A stretch of DNA of 64,000 nucleotides from Bartonella tribocorum CIP 105476 (GTDB lineage Bacteria; Pseudomonadota; Alphaproteobacteria; Rhizobiales; Rhizobiaceae): positions 1-64,000 of the forward strand of contig NC_010161.1 of NCBI RefSeq assembly GCF_000196435.1, read 5' to 3'. Each line of letters begins with the position of its first letter. Within the stretch, counting starts at the first letter, position 1. The notes beneath the pieces were generated by a model. The model was not told the origin of the DNA, did not search any database, and saw nothing but the letters and a program-made list of their open reading frames with translations. The position numbers were made by a program, and so were the translations under genes. Positions 9,377 through 18,322 of the stretch are shown here, one piece after another.

Positions 9377-9880
9377 TCAATGAGAAGATGTGTGGTTGGA
9401 ATCGCGTTTTGCTTTCATCCAAGTACGTAGTTCTTCAATAAGGATGACAATAACACCGAGAGTGATAAAACTATCTGCAAGATTAAAAATAGCAAAATAA
9501 AAAATATCATCAATATAAAAAAGTATGTAATCAGTGACATGATGAAAGCGAATACGATCAATAAGGTTACCGATTGCTCCCCCAATAATAAGGACAAGAC
9601 CGAAGCGCATTAAAAATTTATTGTCTTCAGTATTTTTCCATAACCATAGAAGAAAGATAATTACAATGATTGTGATAGCAATGATTCCCCAGTGAGAAAA
9701 GGAAGAAAAAAACGAAAATGCAATGCCAGAATTACGCACATGATAAAGGGAAAGGAAAGGAATAAGAGGGATTTCTGTTCCTAAAGGCATATTTTGCATA
9801 ACCCAATACTTAACAGCTTGGTCAAGTCCTGCTGTAAGGGTCAAGCCAAGGAGAAGAAAAAGGAGTGATTTACGGATCAT
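9377..9880 (-). CDS. lspA: Lipoprotein signal peptidase (signal peptidase II)
   Basis: Cleaves the signal peptide of prolipoproteins after lipidation by Lgt. About 167 residues with four membrane segments. The two catalytic Asp boxes are visible: GGAIGNLIDRIRFHHVTDY and FYFAIFNLADSFITLGV. The ATG at 9880 has GAGGA about 6 bp upstream; another ATG at 9892 lacks one. The start overlaps the end of the RNA methyltransferase gene by 11 bp, so the two are probably co-transcribed. In related Rhizobiales M16 peptidase genes follow lspA; here a non-coding gap does. Confidence 0.94.
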   Translation of the reverse strand: MIRKSLLFLLLGLTLTAGLDQAVKYWVMQNMPLGTEIPLIPFLSLYHVRNSGIAFSFFSSFSHWGIIAITIIVIIFLLWLWKNTEDNKFLMRFGLVLIIGGAIGNLIDRIRFHHVTDYILFYIDDIFYFAIFNLADSFITLGVIVILIEELRTWMKAKRDSNHTSSH

Positions 9881-10724
9881 ATTTTTCCTCACATGGTTCC
9901 AATGTTAAATAAGGGCGACGGATTTCATAAAGCATAACAGCTGTTGCTATAGCCAGATTAAGCGAGTCGGCGCGTCCACTTTGTGGAATACGCGCAAGTT
10001 TATCACACCGATTTGTCAGAATATCTGATAACCCCTGTTTTTCATTTCCCATTAAAAGGATGATAGGACCATTTTTCAAATCAAGTTTACGATAATCTAA
10101 AGATCCTTTGAGATGCGTGCCAACGATCATGCCTTTAAAGCAAGAAGACCAGTTTAAAAAGGCGCTTTCATCAAAACGATAAAGGGGTATGGAGAAAATA
10201 GACCCCATGGTTGCACGAACTGTTTCAGGCGAGAAAGGATCTGTTGTTTCGCCAATTAAAATAACACCTTTAGCACTGACAGCATCAGCAGTACGAATAA
10301 TGGTCCCTAGATTTCCGGGATCACGCACACGATCAAGCGCGATATAAACATCTTTAGCTTGTCCGGTTATCATTTCAAGAGATTGCCATTTTTGTTTGAA
10401 AATACCAATAACTGTTTGTGGATTATCGCGTCGAGTCAGTGATTCCATAACCTTTTGTGAGGCTTTGATAACAAAACCACCATTGGCTACAGCGCGTGCA
10501 GCAGTATTTTCGATCGTAGCATTGCCTATTTCGCTTTTGGAAAAAATAAGCGTTTGTATTGTCCAGCCGAGATTGAGAGCATCAATGACCAATTTCAATC
10601 CCTCTGCCATGAAAAGACCCTCTCGATTACGGTTTTTCTTTTGGCTCAGTGCCTTAAGATCTTTTATGATGGGGTTGCTAAGAGAGGTAATTTCTTTCAC
10701 TCTACCAGTTTTGGGTCCACACAT
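9870..10724 (-). CDS. TrmH/SpoU-family RNA 2'-O-methyltransferase
   Basis: A SPOUT-class enzyme transferring methyl from SAM to a ribose 2'-OH in rRNA or tRNA. All three SPOUT motifs are present: motif 1 VRDPGNLGTIIRTADA (about residues 112-127), motif 2 ILLMGNEKQGLS (about 224-235) and motif 3 IPQSGRADSLNLAIATAVMLYE forming the trefoil knot. An N-terminal substrate-binding domain of about 100 residues precedes it, as in RlmB-like enzymes. The ATG at 10724 lies 2 bp after the stop of the preceding methyltransferase gene, indicating coupling; a TTG at 10739 is an alternative start. The target nucleotide cannot be told. Confidence 0.88.
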   Translation of the reverse strand: MCGPKTGRVKEITSLSNPIIKDLKALSQKKNRNREGLFMAEGLKLVIDALNLGWTIQTLIFSKSEIGNATIENTAARAVANGGFVIKASQKVMESLTRRDNPQTVIGIFKQKWQSLEMITGQAKDVYIALDRVRDPGNLGTIIRTADAVSAKGVILIGETTDPFSPETVRATMGSIFSIPLYRFDESAFLNWSSCFKGMIVGTHLKGSLDYRKLDLKNGPIILLMGNEKQGLSDILTNRCDKLARIPQSGRADSLNLAIATAVMLYEIRRPYLTLEPCEEKYDP

Positions 10725-10726
10725 AT

Positions 10727-11581
10727 TCAAGTAATCCAACGGCTAAAAAGAGAAGTAGAAAGGGCGCGCCCTGCAATTTCTTCACGTAAAATGAGTTCTC
10801 CTGATTCGACTGTACCACCAAGATTTACAAATGTATCGCGCATTAAAGCATGAAGTGCAAAGAAGGAAGCACGAATAGAATAAGCTGTAAGGACAACAGA
10901 GAGCGGTTTATCAGAGAGAAGGTTACGACAATTTGTGATCATTGCTGGTAAATGATCAAACAGTTGCCAAACTTCGCCATGGGGTCCTCGCCCATAAGCT
11001 GGGGGATCAAGAAGGATCATATCGTAGCTTTTTTTGCGACGCAGTTCTCGCTCGACAAATTTTACAGCATCATCGCAAATCCAGCGAATAGAATGCTCTG
11101 GTAGCCCTGCTCTTTCCTGATTAGCTTTTGCCCACACAATGGCTTTTTTAGAAGCATCAACATGGGTAACGTTTGCACCCGCTCGTGCTCCAATCAAAGA
11201 GGCAACACCTGTATAGCCAAAAAGGTTCAATAATTTTATAGGACGTGCGGCTTTAACAATTTGTTCTTCCATAAAGCGCCAATGGGCATCTTGTTCAGGA
11301 AAAACACCTACATGACGAAAGGAAGTAAAGCGACCTAGAAAAGACAGTCCATTCCAAGAAAGTGGCCATGTTTCATCAAGTGGCTTTTTAGGAAAATGCC
11401 AACGACCAACCCCTTCTTCATCAAGGTTTCCTGTGAAAATAGCATCAACATCAGCCCATTGTTTTTGTGTTAAAGCGGGTTTCCATAGTGCTTGACCTTC
11501 TGGTCGAATAATTCGATAATCTCCGTAACGCTCTAATTTTTGTCCATGACCAGAATCAATAAGAGCATAATTTTCACTCAT
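10727..11581 (-). CDS. Class I SAM-dependent methyltransferase (COG1092/RlmI-like)
   Basis: A Rossmann-fold methyltransferase resembling 23S rRNA cytosine-5 methyltransferases of the RlmI/RlmK type but without an obvious N-terminal PUA domain. SAM motif I is LLNLFGYTGVASLIGARAGA, followed by VTHVDASKKAIVWAKANQE, and motif IV is ILLDPPAYGRGP. The first 80 residues carry the ERYGDYRIIRPEGQALWKP segment seen in rhizobial homologues. The ATG at 11581 (284 residues) fits those; the frame is open up to an ATG at 11671. It forms an operon with the TrmH-like gene and lspA. Substrate unproven. Confidence 0.82.
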   Translation of the reverse strand: MSENYALIDSGHGQKLERYGDYRIIRPEGQALWKPALTQKQWADVDAIFTGNLDEEGVGRWHFPKKPLDETWPLSWNGLSFLGRFTSFRHVGVFPEQDAHWRFMEEQIVKAARPIKLLNLFGYTGVASLIGARAGANVTHVDASKKAIVWAKANQERAGLPEHSIRWICDDAVKFVERELRRKKSYDMILLDPPAYGRGPHGEVWQLFDHLPAMITNCRNLLSDKPLSVVLTAYSIRASFFALHALMRDTFVNLGGTVESGELILREEIAGRALSTSLFSRWIT

Positions 11582-11830
11582 ACCTGTCTCTAAAATAAGA
11601 GGCAGCTTTTCCTGCGGATATCTATTATTGTGAGGGGATTGAAAACATTGTGCAGGCATATTTTGTATCATGGATATGAGGTATTAAAAAATTACACTAT
11701 AAAGCTCTTAAATGTTTCGTAAAAGCGCAAAAGAGCTAAAATAAATTAAAATACGTATAGAAAAAAGGGTACTTTTAAACTCTGTATTGAATGTAAAACA
11801 CAGAGAGAAAAAGATTTCATTAAAATACCA

Positions 11831-12127
11831 TTACACCAGATTTGTGATAGACGTTTTCAATTTCTCGATCTCTGCTTCACTTTTTTTGAGAGCTTTTTTG
11901 CATTTGTGATAGGAAAACCAACGGATCAGATTTCCTAATAAAATACCAAAACCAAAGAAAATAAAGAGCCATATAAAGAGGGGAGCATGATAAGTAAAAC
12001 TTTCAGAATTTTCTCGAAAAGGATCAAGGGTTAACGGAACCATTTGACGATTAGCTACGATAAAAACAAACAAAAACGCTGTGAGAATCACACTGATACT
12101 TGTTAGAAGAATATGTTTAATAATCAT
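11831..12127 (-). CDS. LapA/DUF1049-family small membrane protein
   Basis: A 98-residue inner-membrane protein with two hydrophobic segments (about residues 5-25 and 45-68) and a C-terminal charged helix (about 73-95) likely to form a coiled coil, the layout of LapA/YciS-type proteins. In E. coli LapA works with LapB in regulating LPS synthesis through FtsH; whether this distant homologue does so is unknown. It starts at the ATG 12127, 7 bp after the ihfB stop, so it is co-transcribed with ihfB. In other Rhizobiales trpF follows this pair; here about 250 bp of empty DNA follows, consistent with loss of tryptophan synthesis genes. Confidence 0.75.
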   Translation of the reverse strand: MIIKHILLTSISVILTAFLFVFIVANRQMVPLTLDPFRENSESFTYHAPLFIWLFIFFGFGILLGNLIRWFSYHKCKKALKKSEAEIEKLKTSITNLV

Positions 12128-12134
12128 AAGTTTC

Positions 12135-12413
12135 TCACTGATTAAGACGGTCACGTAAATCTTTGCCAGTTTTAAAAAAAGGAATCCACTTTTCATCAAC
12201 AGCAACGGCTTCACCTGTTCGTGGATTACGCCCATTACGAGCTGAACGGCTTTTTACAGAAAAAGCTCCAAATCCACGAAGTTCAACACGATCGCCATTT
12301 GCAAGTGCTGTTGAAATTTCTTCAAAAATAGCGTTCACAATATTCTCCACATCCCGTTGAAAAAGATGCGGATTATGACGAGCAATAATTTGCACAAGCT
12401 CTGATTTAACCAC
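12135..12413 (-). CDS. ihfB: Integration host factor beta subunit
   Basis: DNA-bending, HU-like nucleoid protein that pairs with IHF-alpha. The 92 residues show the family features: an N-terminal helical dimerisation part ([15 protein letters not shown]), [17 protein letters not shown], and the DNA-inserting beta-arm [10 protein letters not shown] with the intercalating proline. The best start is GTG at 12413, which has GAGG 5 bp upstream and matches the usual N-terminus; an ATG at 12434 would add seven residues. It is the first gene of the ihfB-lapA pair and is divergent from lptC with 185 bp between them, where both promoters must lie. Confidence 0.93.
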   Translation of the reverse strand: MVKSELVQIIARHNPHLFQRDVENIVNAIFEEISTALANGDRVELRGFGAFSVKSRSARNGRNPRTGEAVAVDEKWIPFFKTGKDLRDRLNQ

Positions 12414-12598
12414 GATAGCCTCACTTTCACACAAAAAACTTTCTTATAATTGTGCACTGCATGCATATTACAATATATAAACGGATAAAAGCAAAATAAA
12501 ACCAAGAAAAAACAAATTTCAAGAAACAAAATTTGAAAATACCTCTTATAAAGGTTATACAGGTTAAAAATGCGGAATATTTAAGAGATTAGGAGAGT

Positions 12599-13246
12599 AT
12601 GTCCGTACACAATCATTATGAAGTCTTTTCAACGCAATCATCTGTTGGAGATGTTTTTAAAAAAGCATCCCAGCATTCGCGTCGTATTAGCCTATTAAAA
12701 ATTTTTTTACCCCTCTCAGCGTTAGTTTCAGCGTTGATTTTTTGCTGGTTTACGTTTTTCTCAGTTCCTCACGTTACTTCTAATCCTATTCCTTTGAATA
12801 ATGAAGAAAGTGAAGTGATGAATTTGACGATACTCAATCCAAAATTAGAGGGGTATACACGTGCTCATGAACCTTATTGGCTTAAAGCAGAAAAGGCATT
12901 TCAAGATCATACACGCTCTGGAATAATTGGACTACAAAACATTACAGCGAAAGCATCTATGGGTCAACAAAGACAGATTTTTCTCGCAGCACAAGGGGGC
13001 GTTTACGATAACATTAATGGTTTTTTACAGTTGGATAAGCCATTCACCATTACGACGAATGATGGAATGATGGCACAATTTATGTCGGCTGATATTAATT
13101 TATCTGAGGGACAGTTAAAAACAGATCAATATGTTAATATTCAACGAGCCGGTTTTCATCTTGCCGCCAATGCCTTACAAATTCGAGAAAAAGGAAAAAA
13201 CATGTATTTCCATGGTGGTGTGCATTTAGTGCTTCAAAAGCAATAA
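12599..13246 (+). CDS. lptC: LPS export periplasmic protein LptC
   Basis: Bitopic inner-membrane protein that receives LPS from LptB2FG and hands it to LptA. The 215 residues have a cytoplasmic N-tail of about 30 residues, one membrane anchor (about 33-57) and a periplasmic beta-jellyroll domain with the LptC motifs (residues about 75-210, e.g. MNLTILNPKLEGYTRAHEPY, then ITTNDGMMAQF). The start ATG has AGGAG 3-4 bp upstream. It begins the lptC-lptA-lptB series, as in other Rhizobiales. Confidence 0.87.
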   Translation: MSVHNHYEVFSTQSSVGDVFKKASQHSRRISLLKIFLPLSALVSALIFCWFTFFSVPHVTSNPIPLNNEESEVMNLTILNPKLEGYTRAHEPYWLKAEKAFQDHTRSGIIGLQNITAKASMGQQRQIFLAAQGGVYDNINGFLQLDKPFTITTNDGMMAQFMSADINLSEGQLKTDQYVNIQRAGFHLAANALQIREKGKNMYFHGGVHLVLQKQ

Positions 13247-13321
13247 CGCAATATCAATACGAATCTTTAAAAGATGTTTAAAAGAGAAGCATGTGACTAT
13301 ACAGACAGAAGAATTGAAATA

Positions 13322-13921
13322 ATGAGATCATACAAAAGATGGATAGGTATGACGTTGGCTTTTAGCATGGGAATGTTAGGAGGAGGAACGGTTTTAGGAT
13401 ATGCTGAAGGGACCCATTTGGGAATAAGTTTATCAAACGACAAAGAACCGGTAGAACTTCACGCAGATTCTTTAGAAATACGTGATAAAGAAGGGATAGC
13501 GCTTTTTAAGGGTGATGTTTCAGTTATGCAAGGTGAACGTCTTTTACGGACGGCAAAGTTAGTTGTTTACTACGATAAAGCACATAAAGAAACGGATAAA
13601 AACAAAGAAGATACAAAAGCATCATCTGTTGCTTTATTGGGTTCGTCGGGCATAAAAAAAATGGAAGCTGTCGGAAAAGTTTATATAAAAATTGCTACGC
13701 AAATTGCTACGGGTGATAAGGGCGTTTTTGATGGAAAATCAAAAATGATGAGTTTGACAGGGAAGCATGTTGTGTTAAAGGATGGTGACAATGTGGCAAC
13801 GGGGTGCAAACTAACGGCAAATATGGAAAGCGGAAAGGCTTTTTTAGAAGGTTGTGAGACGACTAATAAAAAAGGACGTGTTTCTATTATTTTTAAACAA
13901 AATCAAAAGAGTGGCCATTAA
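13322..13921 (+). CDS. lptA: LPS transport periplasmic protein LptA (OstA-like)
   Basis: Periplasmic bridge protein of the Lpt machine, forming head-to-tail jellyroll oligomers between LptC and LptD. The N-terminus from the ATG at 13322 is a signal peptide (RSYKRW, hydrophobic core to about residue 28, cleavage near GYA). Then comes the OstA fold with PVELHADSLEIRDKEGIALF and GDVSVMQGERLL, and repeated short beta segments (GDKGVFDGKSKMMSLTG). The open frame extends to an ATG at 13274, which would add 16 charged residues before the signal peptide. A Lys-rich insert near residues 85-105 is noticeable. It lies between lptC and lptB with short spacing. Confidence 0.85.
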   Translation: MRSYKRWIGMTLAFSMGMLGGGTVLGYAEGTHLGISLSNDKEPVELHADSLEIRDKEGIALFKGDVSVMQGERLLRTAKLVVYYDKAHKETDKNKEDTKASSVALLGSSGIKKMEAVGKVYIKIATQIATGDKGVFDGKSKMMSLTGKHVVLKDGDNVATGCKLTANMESGKAFLEGCETTNKKGRVSIIFKQNQKSGH

Positions 13922-13927
13922 GATTTC

Positions 13928-14722
13928 ATGTTTGGAATCAAAAGAAAAAAACAGACAGATGGGTACAATCTTGCAAGCGAAGCTTCAAAAAAGCGCTTAA
14001 AAGGGACTTTGATTGCTAGTCATTTGATTAAAATTTATCGAGGAAGACCAACAGTCAATGGCGTTTCTTTTGGCATTCGTACGGGAGAAGCCGTTGGCAT
14101 TTTAGGTCCCAATGGGGCAGGTAAAACAACTTGTTTTTATATGGTTACAGGGCTCATAAAATCTGATGGAGGGTCTATTAAAATCGATGGATTTGATATT
14201 ACGCATCTTCCGATGTATCGACGTGCGCGTTTAGGTATTGGGTATCTCCCGCAGGAGGCCTCTATTTTTCGTGGTCTTTCAGTAGAAAATAACATTAAAG
14301 CTGTTTTAGAAGTTGTTGAAAAAGACCGCCTTAAACAACGTGAAGAGTTAGAGAGCCTTTTACATGAATTTAAAATTGATCATTTACGTAAAATGTCTGC
14401 ACTTTCGTTATCTGGGGGTGAGCGTCGACGACTTGAAATTGCGCGCGCTTTAGCTTCTCGTCCTCATTTTATGTTACTTGATGAACCATTTGCAGGAATT
14501 GATCCTATTGCTATTTTTGATATTCAGCAGCTTATTCGTCATTTAACGAAGCGTGGCATTGGTGTTTTAATAACAGATCATAATGTACGCGAGACATTAG
14601 GACTTGTCGACCGCGCTTACATCATTCACACCGGCAAAGTGTTAGTTCATGGTCGTCCTCATGATATTATCAACAACGTTGATGTTCGCAGGATTTATTT
14701 GGGAAATCAGTTTTCTCTATGA
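13928..14722 (+). CDS. lptB: LPS export ABC transporter ATP-binding protein LptB
   Basis: ATPase that powers extraction of LPS from the inner membrane with LptF and LptG, which are not in this window. Walker A is GPNGAGKTT (about residues 60-68), the Q-loop follows in YLPQEASIFRGLS, the signature is LSGGERRR, Walker B is MLLDEPFAGIDP, and the H-loop is LITDHNVRETL. At 264 residues it has a 30-residue N-terminal extension relative to E. coli LptB, as is common in Rhizobiales. It starts 6 bp after lptA. The DNA that follows is empty for 1.2 kb although relatives have rpoN and hpf there. Confidence 0.95.
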   Translation: MFGIKRKKQTDGYNLASEASKKRLKGTLIASHLIKIYRGRPTVNGVSFGIRTGEAVGILGPNGAGKTTCFYMVTGLIKSDGGSIKIDGFDITHLPMYRRARLGIGYLPQEASIFRGLSVENNIKAVLEVVEKDRLKQREELESLLHEFKIDHLRKMSALSLSGGERRRLEIARALASRPHFMLLDEPFAGIDPIAIFDIQQLIRHLTKRGIGVLITDHNVRETLGLVDRAYIIHTGKVLVHGRPHDIINNVDVRRIYLGNQFSL

Positions 14723-15906
14723 TTTTACAGCTTTCATGCGTTTCCATTTAAGTTTAACAGAAACAACATGGTCGTCACAAACGCTATTTTAAGTAATCAA
14801 ACACATTCCAAAAGAGGTAGATGAGATTTCGTTGTGATTATTAATAGGGCATATTATCAATATATATTCCTATTACAGAAAAAAGGTAATTGTTCCTTTA
14901 TTGTAGAAACTATGATGATGTTTTAAAAGGCTTTAAACCAATAAAAGAATGCGACTTTAGGATAAAGTTTGTTAATTGGGGTATGCAATAAGATTTTTTC
15001 TGGTGGTTGTATTTTTTACATTATTATTGAAAATCTCCTTATTTAGGCCAAAACTTCTTTTATGAGTGTAATCTAAAAAAATTTATTGAGAGGTGCAAAA
15101 GGGTTCATCACTATAAGATGAGTTTATTGTTTTATTGTTTTAGCTTACTCATGATTGTATCGTAGAAAAGATATCACTAGATTAACGCGATAATGAGTGA
15201 TAAACGATGCTGTAAATAATGCGTGTGTTATTGAAAGGTGAGAGATATTCGTCATGTTTTCTTTGTCGAATCAAAGAACATATCGCTGATGCTGTTTTGG
15301 GTATTTTGATTGGAGCATCAGTTATACCAGTTATATATTTTGTTTATTTAAGAGGGATTGTCGTGTTTTATTGGTCTATATGGTGTATTTAAATATTTAA
15401 AATAGGAGCGCGGCGATGGATATTAGGCTAAATCTATAAATCTTTTAAAATAATCATTAAATTTCCAAAAGCCTTTAGATTCTTGTTATAAGGTTTTGTT
15501 TAAGCTATACAGTAATTCTCAAACTAAAGGTCTATTTTGCTCAATATGCTTCTCATTCTATTAAGAACTTATTTTTAAAGAAAGAAAAAAATCTAATGGG
15601 GAATTATACATTAACTCTTGTGACAAGTTTAATAAATTTATGAATAATGCTCTTTTATAGTGTTTTAAGGAAATTAATTTTATGAACAACTTCGTCTCTT
15701 TTTTTCTATTCTCATACTGTTAATGAGGAGCTGAACACTATTTATTGTTCTGTTAAAAATGATATGAGACGTATTAAGCCATCACCCGTTATAAATTGAA
15801 AAATAAAAACACATGCGATGTTGCGAAAAGTGAAAGAACTTTAAGATTCGACACCGTTTATAGGTTTATTGGTGAGCATTTGAGCGTGTAAGAGGAAAAT
15901 TAAAGG
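14723..15906. other. Gap where relatives carry rpoN and hpf
   Basis: Nearly 1.2 kb without an intact gene between lptB and ptsN. No frame shows sigma-54 motifs (RpoN box, HTH) or the ribosome-hibernation factor fold that I could recognise. One short open stretch at about 15260-15390 encodes a hydrophobic segment, and a strong ribosome-binding site at about 15405 leads only into a 7-codon frame. Decayed DNA is the simplest reading. Confidence 0.55.
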
Positions 15907-16371
15907 ATGAATTTGAGTGAGTTAATAGCACCGGAAGCAATTATTCCGGCTCTTAAGGCTAATTCGAAAAAACAAGTTCTGCAAATTTTAGCCGAAAAAG
16001 CGTCTAAGCTGACAGGTCTTAGTGAGCATGTAATTTTTGATATTGTTTTACAACGCGAAAAGCTTGGTTCAACGGGGCTTGGCGGTGGTATTGCGATTCC
16101 TCATGGAAAATTACCTGATATTAATCGGATTATTGGTATATTTGCACGTCTTGAAAGTCCTGTTGATTTTGAAGCTCTCGATGACGAACCTATAGATCTC
16201 GTTTTTCTTCTTTTAGCACCTGAAAATGCTGGTGCAGATCACTTAAAAGCTTTATCACAGATTGCACGTGTTTTGCGTCATGCTGATGTTGTGCAAAAAT
16301 TGCGCAATACGCATAATGCCAATGCACTTTATGCTTTATTGATTCAAACTTCAGAATCAAATGCAGCTTAA
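15907..16371 (+). CDS. ptsN: Nitrogen-PTS EIIA component PtsN
   Basis: Phospho-acceptor of the regulatory PTS-Ntr chain (EINtr-NPr-EIIANtr), controlling potassium uptake and stress responses in relatives. The 154-residue EIIA domain is complete. The phosphorylated histidine lies in GGGIAIPHGKLP (about residues 60-71), and EALDDEPIDLVFLLLAPENAG and HLKALSQIARVLR are typical. AAAGG directly precedes the ATG, with GAGGA further upstream. The linkage to lptB survives although rpoN and hpf between them are gone. Confidence 0.94.
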   Translation: MNLSELIAPEAIIPALKANSKKQVLQILAEKASKLTGLSEHVIFDIVLQREKLGSTGLGGGIAIPHGKLPDINRIIGIFARLESPVDFEALDDEPIDLVFLLLAPENAGADHLKALSQIARVLRHADVVQKLRNTHNANALYALLIQTSESNAA

Positions 16372-17770
16372 AAGGGATTAATTGAGTGTATAAATTGCGG
16401 GGTATACACCATAGAGGGTAGAAATAATATAATTTGTATCTTAAAGGGCTGATAGAAAAAGATTACGTTATGCAATTTTAAAAAATCGTTTCTAAGCGAA
16501 CCCTTTTTAAAAGAGCAAGCAACAAAGACAAAGTACTTATTTTTTATTGTTCTCATATTATATTAAAGCACCCAATCATTATGCTCTTGAATTCTTTTAT
16601 CCTTTTATGCTGTAAAACAATAGCATGTGAAGTATGATGATATAAGGCATGTAAGTTTCCTTAATACATTAAGTGCTTTTTAGGATACCTCGTAAATATT
16701 CTTAAGCAGGACTTGTTTGTAGAATTCCATGAATTGAAAGACAAGAGGAGCACGCTCAACAAAAACCGAATTGTTGACAGGTCAGATGGGGTTAAGAATC
16801 TTCGTCCTTTGAAGGCGAGGAAGAGATCAACTATTTTAATAGATATGGTTTAGATCGCAACTGTTGTATAGAACTCATGCTAAAAAACAATTTTGTACAG
16901 TATGAATGAAAATGATAGCTTTAGGTTGGGTGAAAGAGTTTTATAGAAAGATTTATTCAATGATGCTTTAATTGATTAAAATGTTGTTTAAAAACAATAA
17001 TGTAGATAGTTTAGAGCTGCTGTAGAAAAAAGTTTTATATTTTTATTTATAAATTACTTAAAAATAAGATAAGAAAACGAGACAAAAGAATTCTTCATAA
17101 GTTTTTGTAACAGGAAGGAAGATATTCTCTAATGCATTAACAATATGGTTAATCTTGTGTAAGCGGTTAAAATCATTTTAGAAATTAATAATTTGAGATG
17201 AGATATAGGGAAATAGTTTCATAACAAACAAAGTTGCATATCTTTATTGAGACAGGATCGAAAGTCTCTATGTTTTATGATTAATATATTGATAATATTT
17301 GATTATTTTTGCAAGATATTTTTAATATTATGAAAAGGCAATATCAGGACGATATTGAATACGAGGTATGAATACACTATAATGAATGAAAGGTGGGGTA
17401 TCTTACGGACATACATGTATTGAATGTTTAGATTTGATAAATGATATTCACAAGGCTATGAAATTTCTTTTAGAGTGCAGGGTGTATTTTCAAAGTTTTG
17501 CAGCAGATTAAAGAGAACGTTTTTTATGCAAAAACGAAATGAGTGATATAAAATCAAAAATGTTGTTTTTTTAATGTGATTATTGAATAAAAAGTTCATA
17601 TTTTAGTAACGACTAAAAGGTCACAATGGAACGTGAAAATCTGTTCTGATTGCTGTGAAAATATTTTGTTTATTGAAGGAATTAGGATAATTACACGTGA
17701 GTATCGAGAAGTTTTTATTTGAACTTTTCCAATGAAGAGAGTCTTGTTAAAGATTAAAGAAGTGAGCTAA
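16372..17770. other. 1.4-kb non-coding gap between ptsN and the ialB-like gene
   Basis: No gene recognised on either strand. One plus-strand frame is open for 62 codons without a start (16665-16853) and encodes a basic segment (NLRPLKARKR near its end); it may be a decayed gene or chance. The 3' end must hold the promoter of the ialB-like gene. Confidence 0.5.
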
Positions 17771-18280
17771 ATGAAGATGTTTAAAAAGACTGTTATTGCT
17801 GCATCTGTAATGGTTCTTGTTACAGCTGGGGCGGCGTATGCACAAACGCCAAGCCGTTTAAATCAATTTGAAGCGTGGGGAGCCTATTCTTATAAATCGT
17901 CCCAAAATACGATTTGCTATGTGTTGTCTGTTCCTTTGAAGGCTCTTCCAACGACGGTTAATCATGGTGATAATTTTTTCTTAGTTACCAAGCGTTCTCA
18001 ATCGCCTCTTTCGTTTGAACCGCAGTTTATGGCTGGTTATACGCTTCAAGAAGGGTCGAGAGTGACAGTGACCATTGGAGATAAGGACTTTGATTTTTTC
18101 ACGAAGGATTCCTCAGCTTGGTTGGCGTCATCAGAGCTAGAAAAACAGCTTGTTTCTGCTATGCGTGCTGGAAACAATATGACAGTGCAAGCAATATCAA
18201 AACGGGGAACGCATACCACCTATACTTATTCCTTAAAAGGGGTCACTGCTGCCTTAAATGCAGCTCAAAAGTGCCATTAA
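17771..18280 (+). CDS. Invasion-associated locus B (IalB) family protein
   Basis: Exported protein of the IalB family, named for the Bartonella gene that promotes erythrocyte invasion. The 169 residues begin with a clear signal peptide (MKMFKKTVIAASVMVLVTAG, cleavage after AYA). The mature part has the family pattern: a WGAYSY opening, ICYVLSVPL with the first conserved Cys (about residue 49), beta-strand-rich middle, and a C-terminal AQKCH with the second Cys, presumably forming a disulfide. It is transcribed toward rlmN, 42 bp away. This is a paralogue adjacent to rlmN, not the ialAB locus itself, so I give no symbol; its role in host interaction is inferred from the family only. Confidence 0.88.
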   Translation: MKMFKKTVIAASVMVLVTAGAAYAQTPSRLNQFEAWGAYSYKSSQNTICYVLSVPLKALPTTVNHGDNFFLVTKRSQSPLSFEPQFMAGYTLQEGSRVTVTIGDKDFDFFTKDSSAWLASSELEKQLVSAMRAGNNMTVQAISKRGTHTTYTYSLKGVTAALNAAQKCH

Positions 18281-18322
18281 GGTTTTGATAACTTCTAAAA
18301 TAGTGATGTAAATTGGAAAGCA

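Noticed and set aside
15254..15394. Hydrophobic open stretch in the lptB-ptsN gap, faintly PAP2-phosphatase-like
   Set aside because: No start, no catalytic motifs, and no reason from gene order for a PAP2 gene at this locus.
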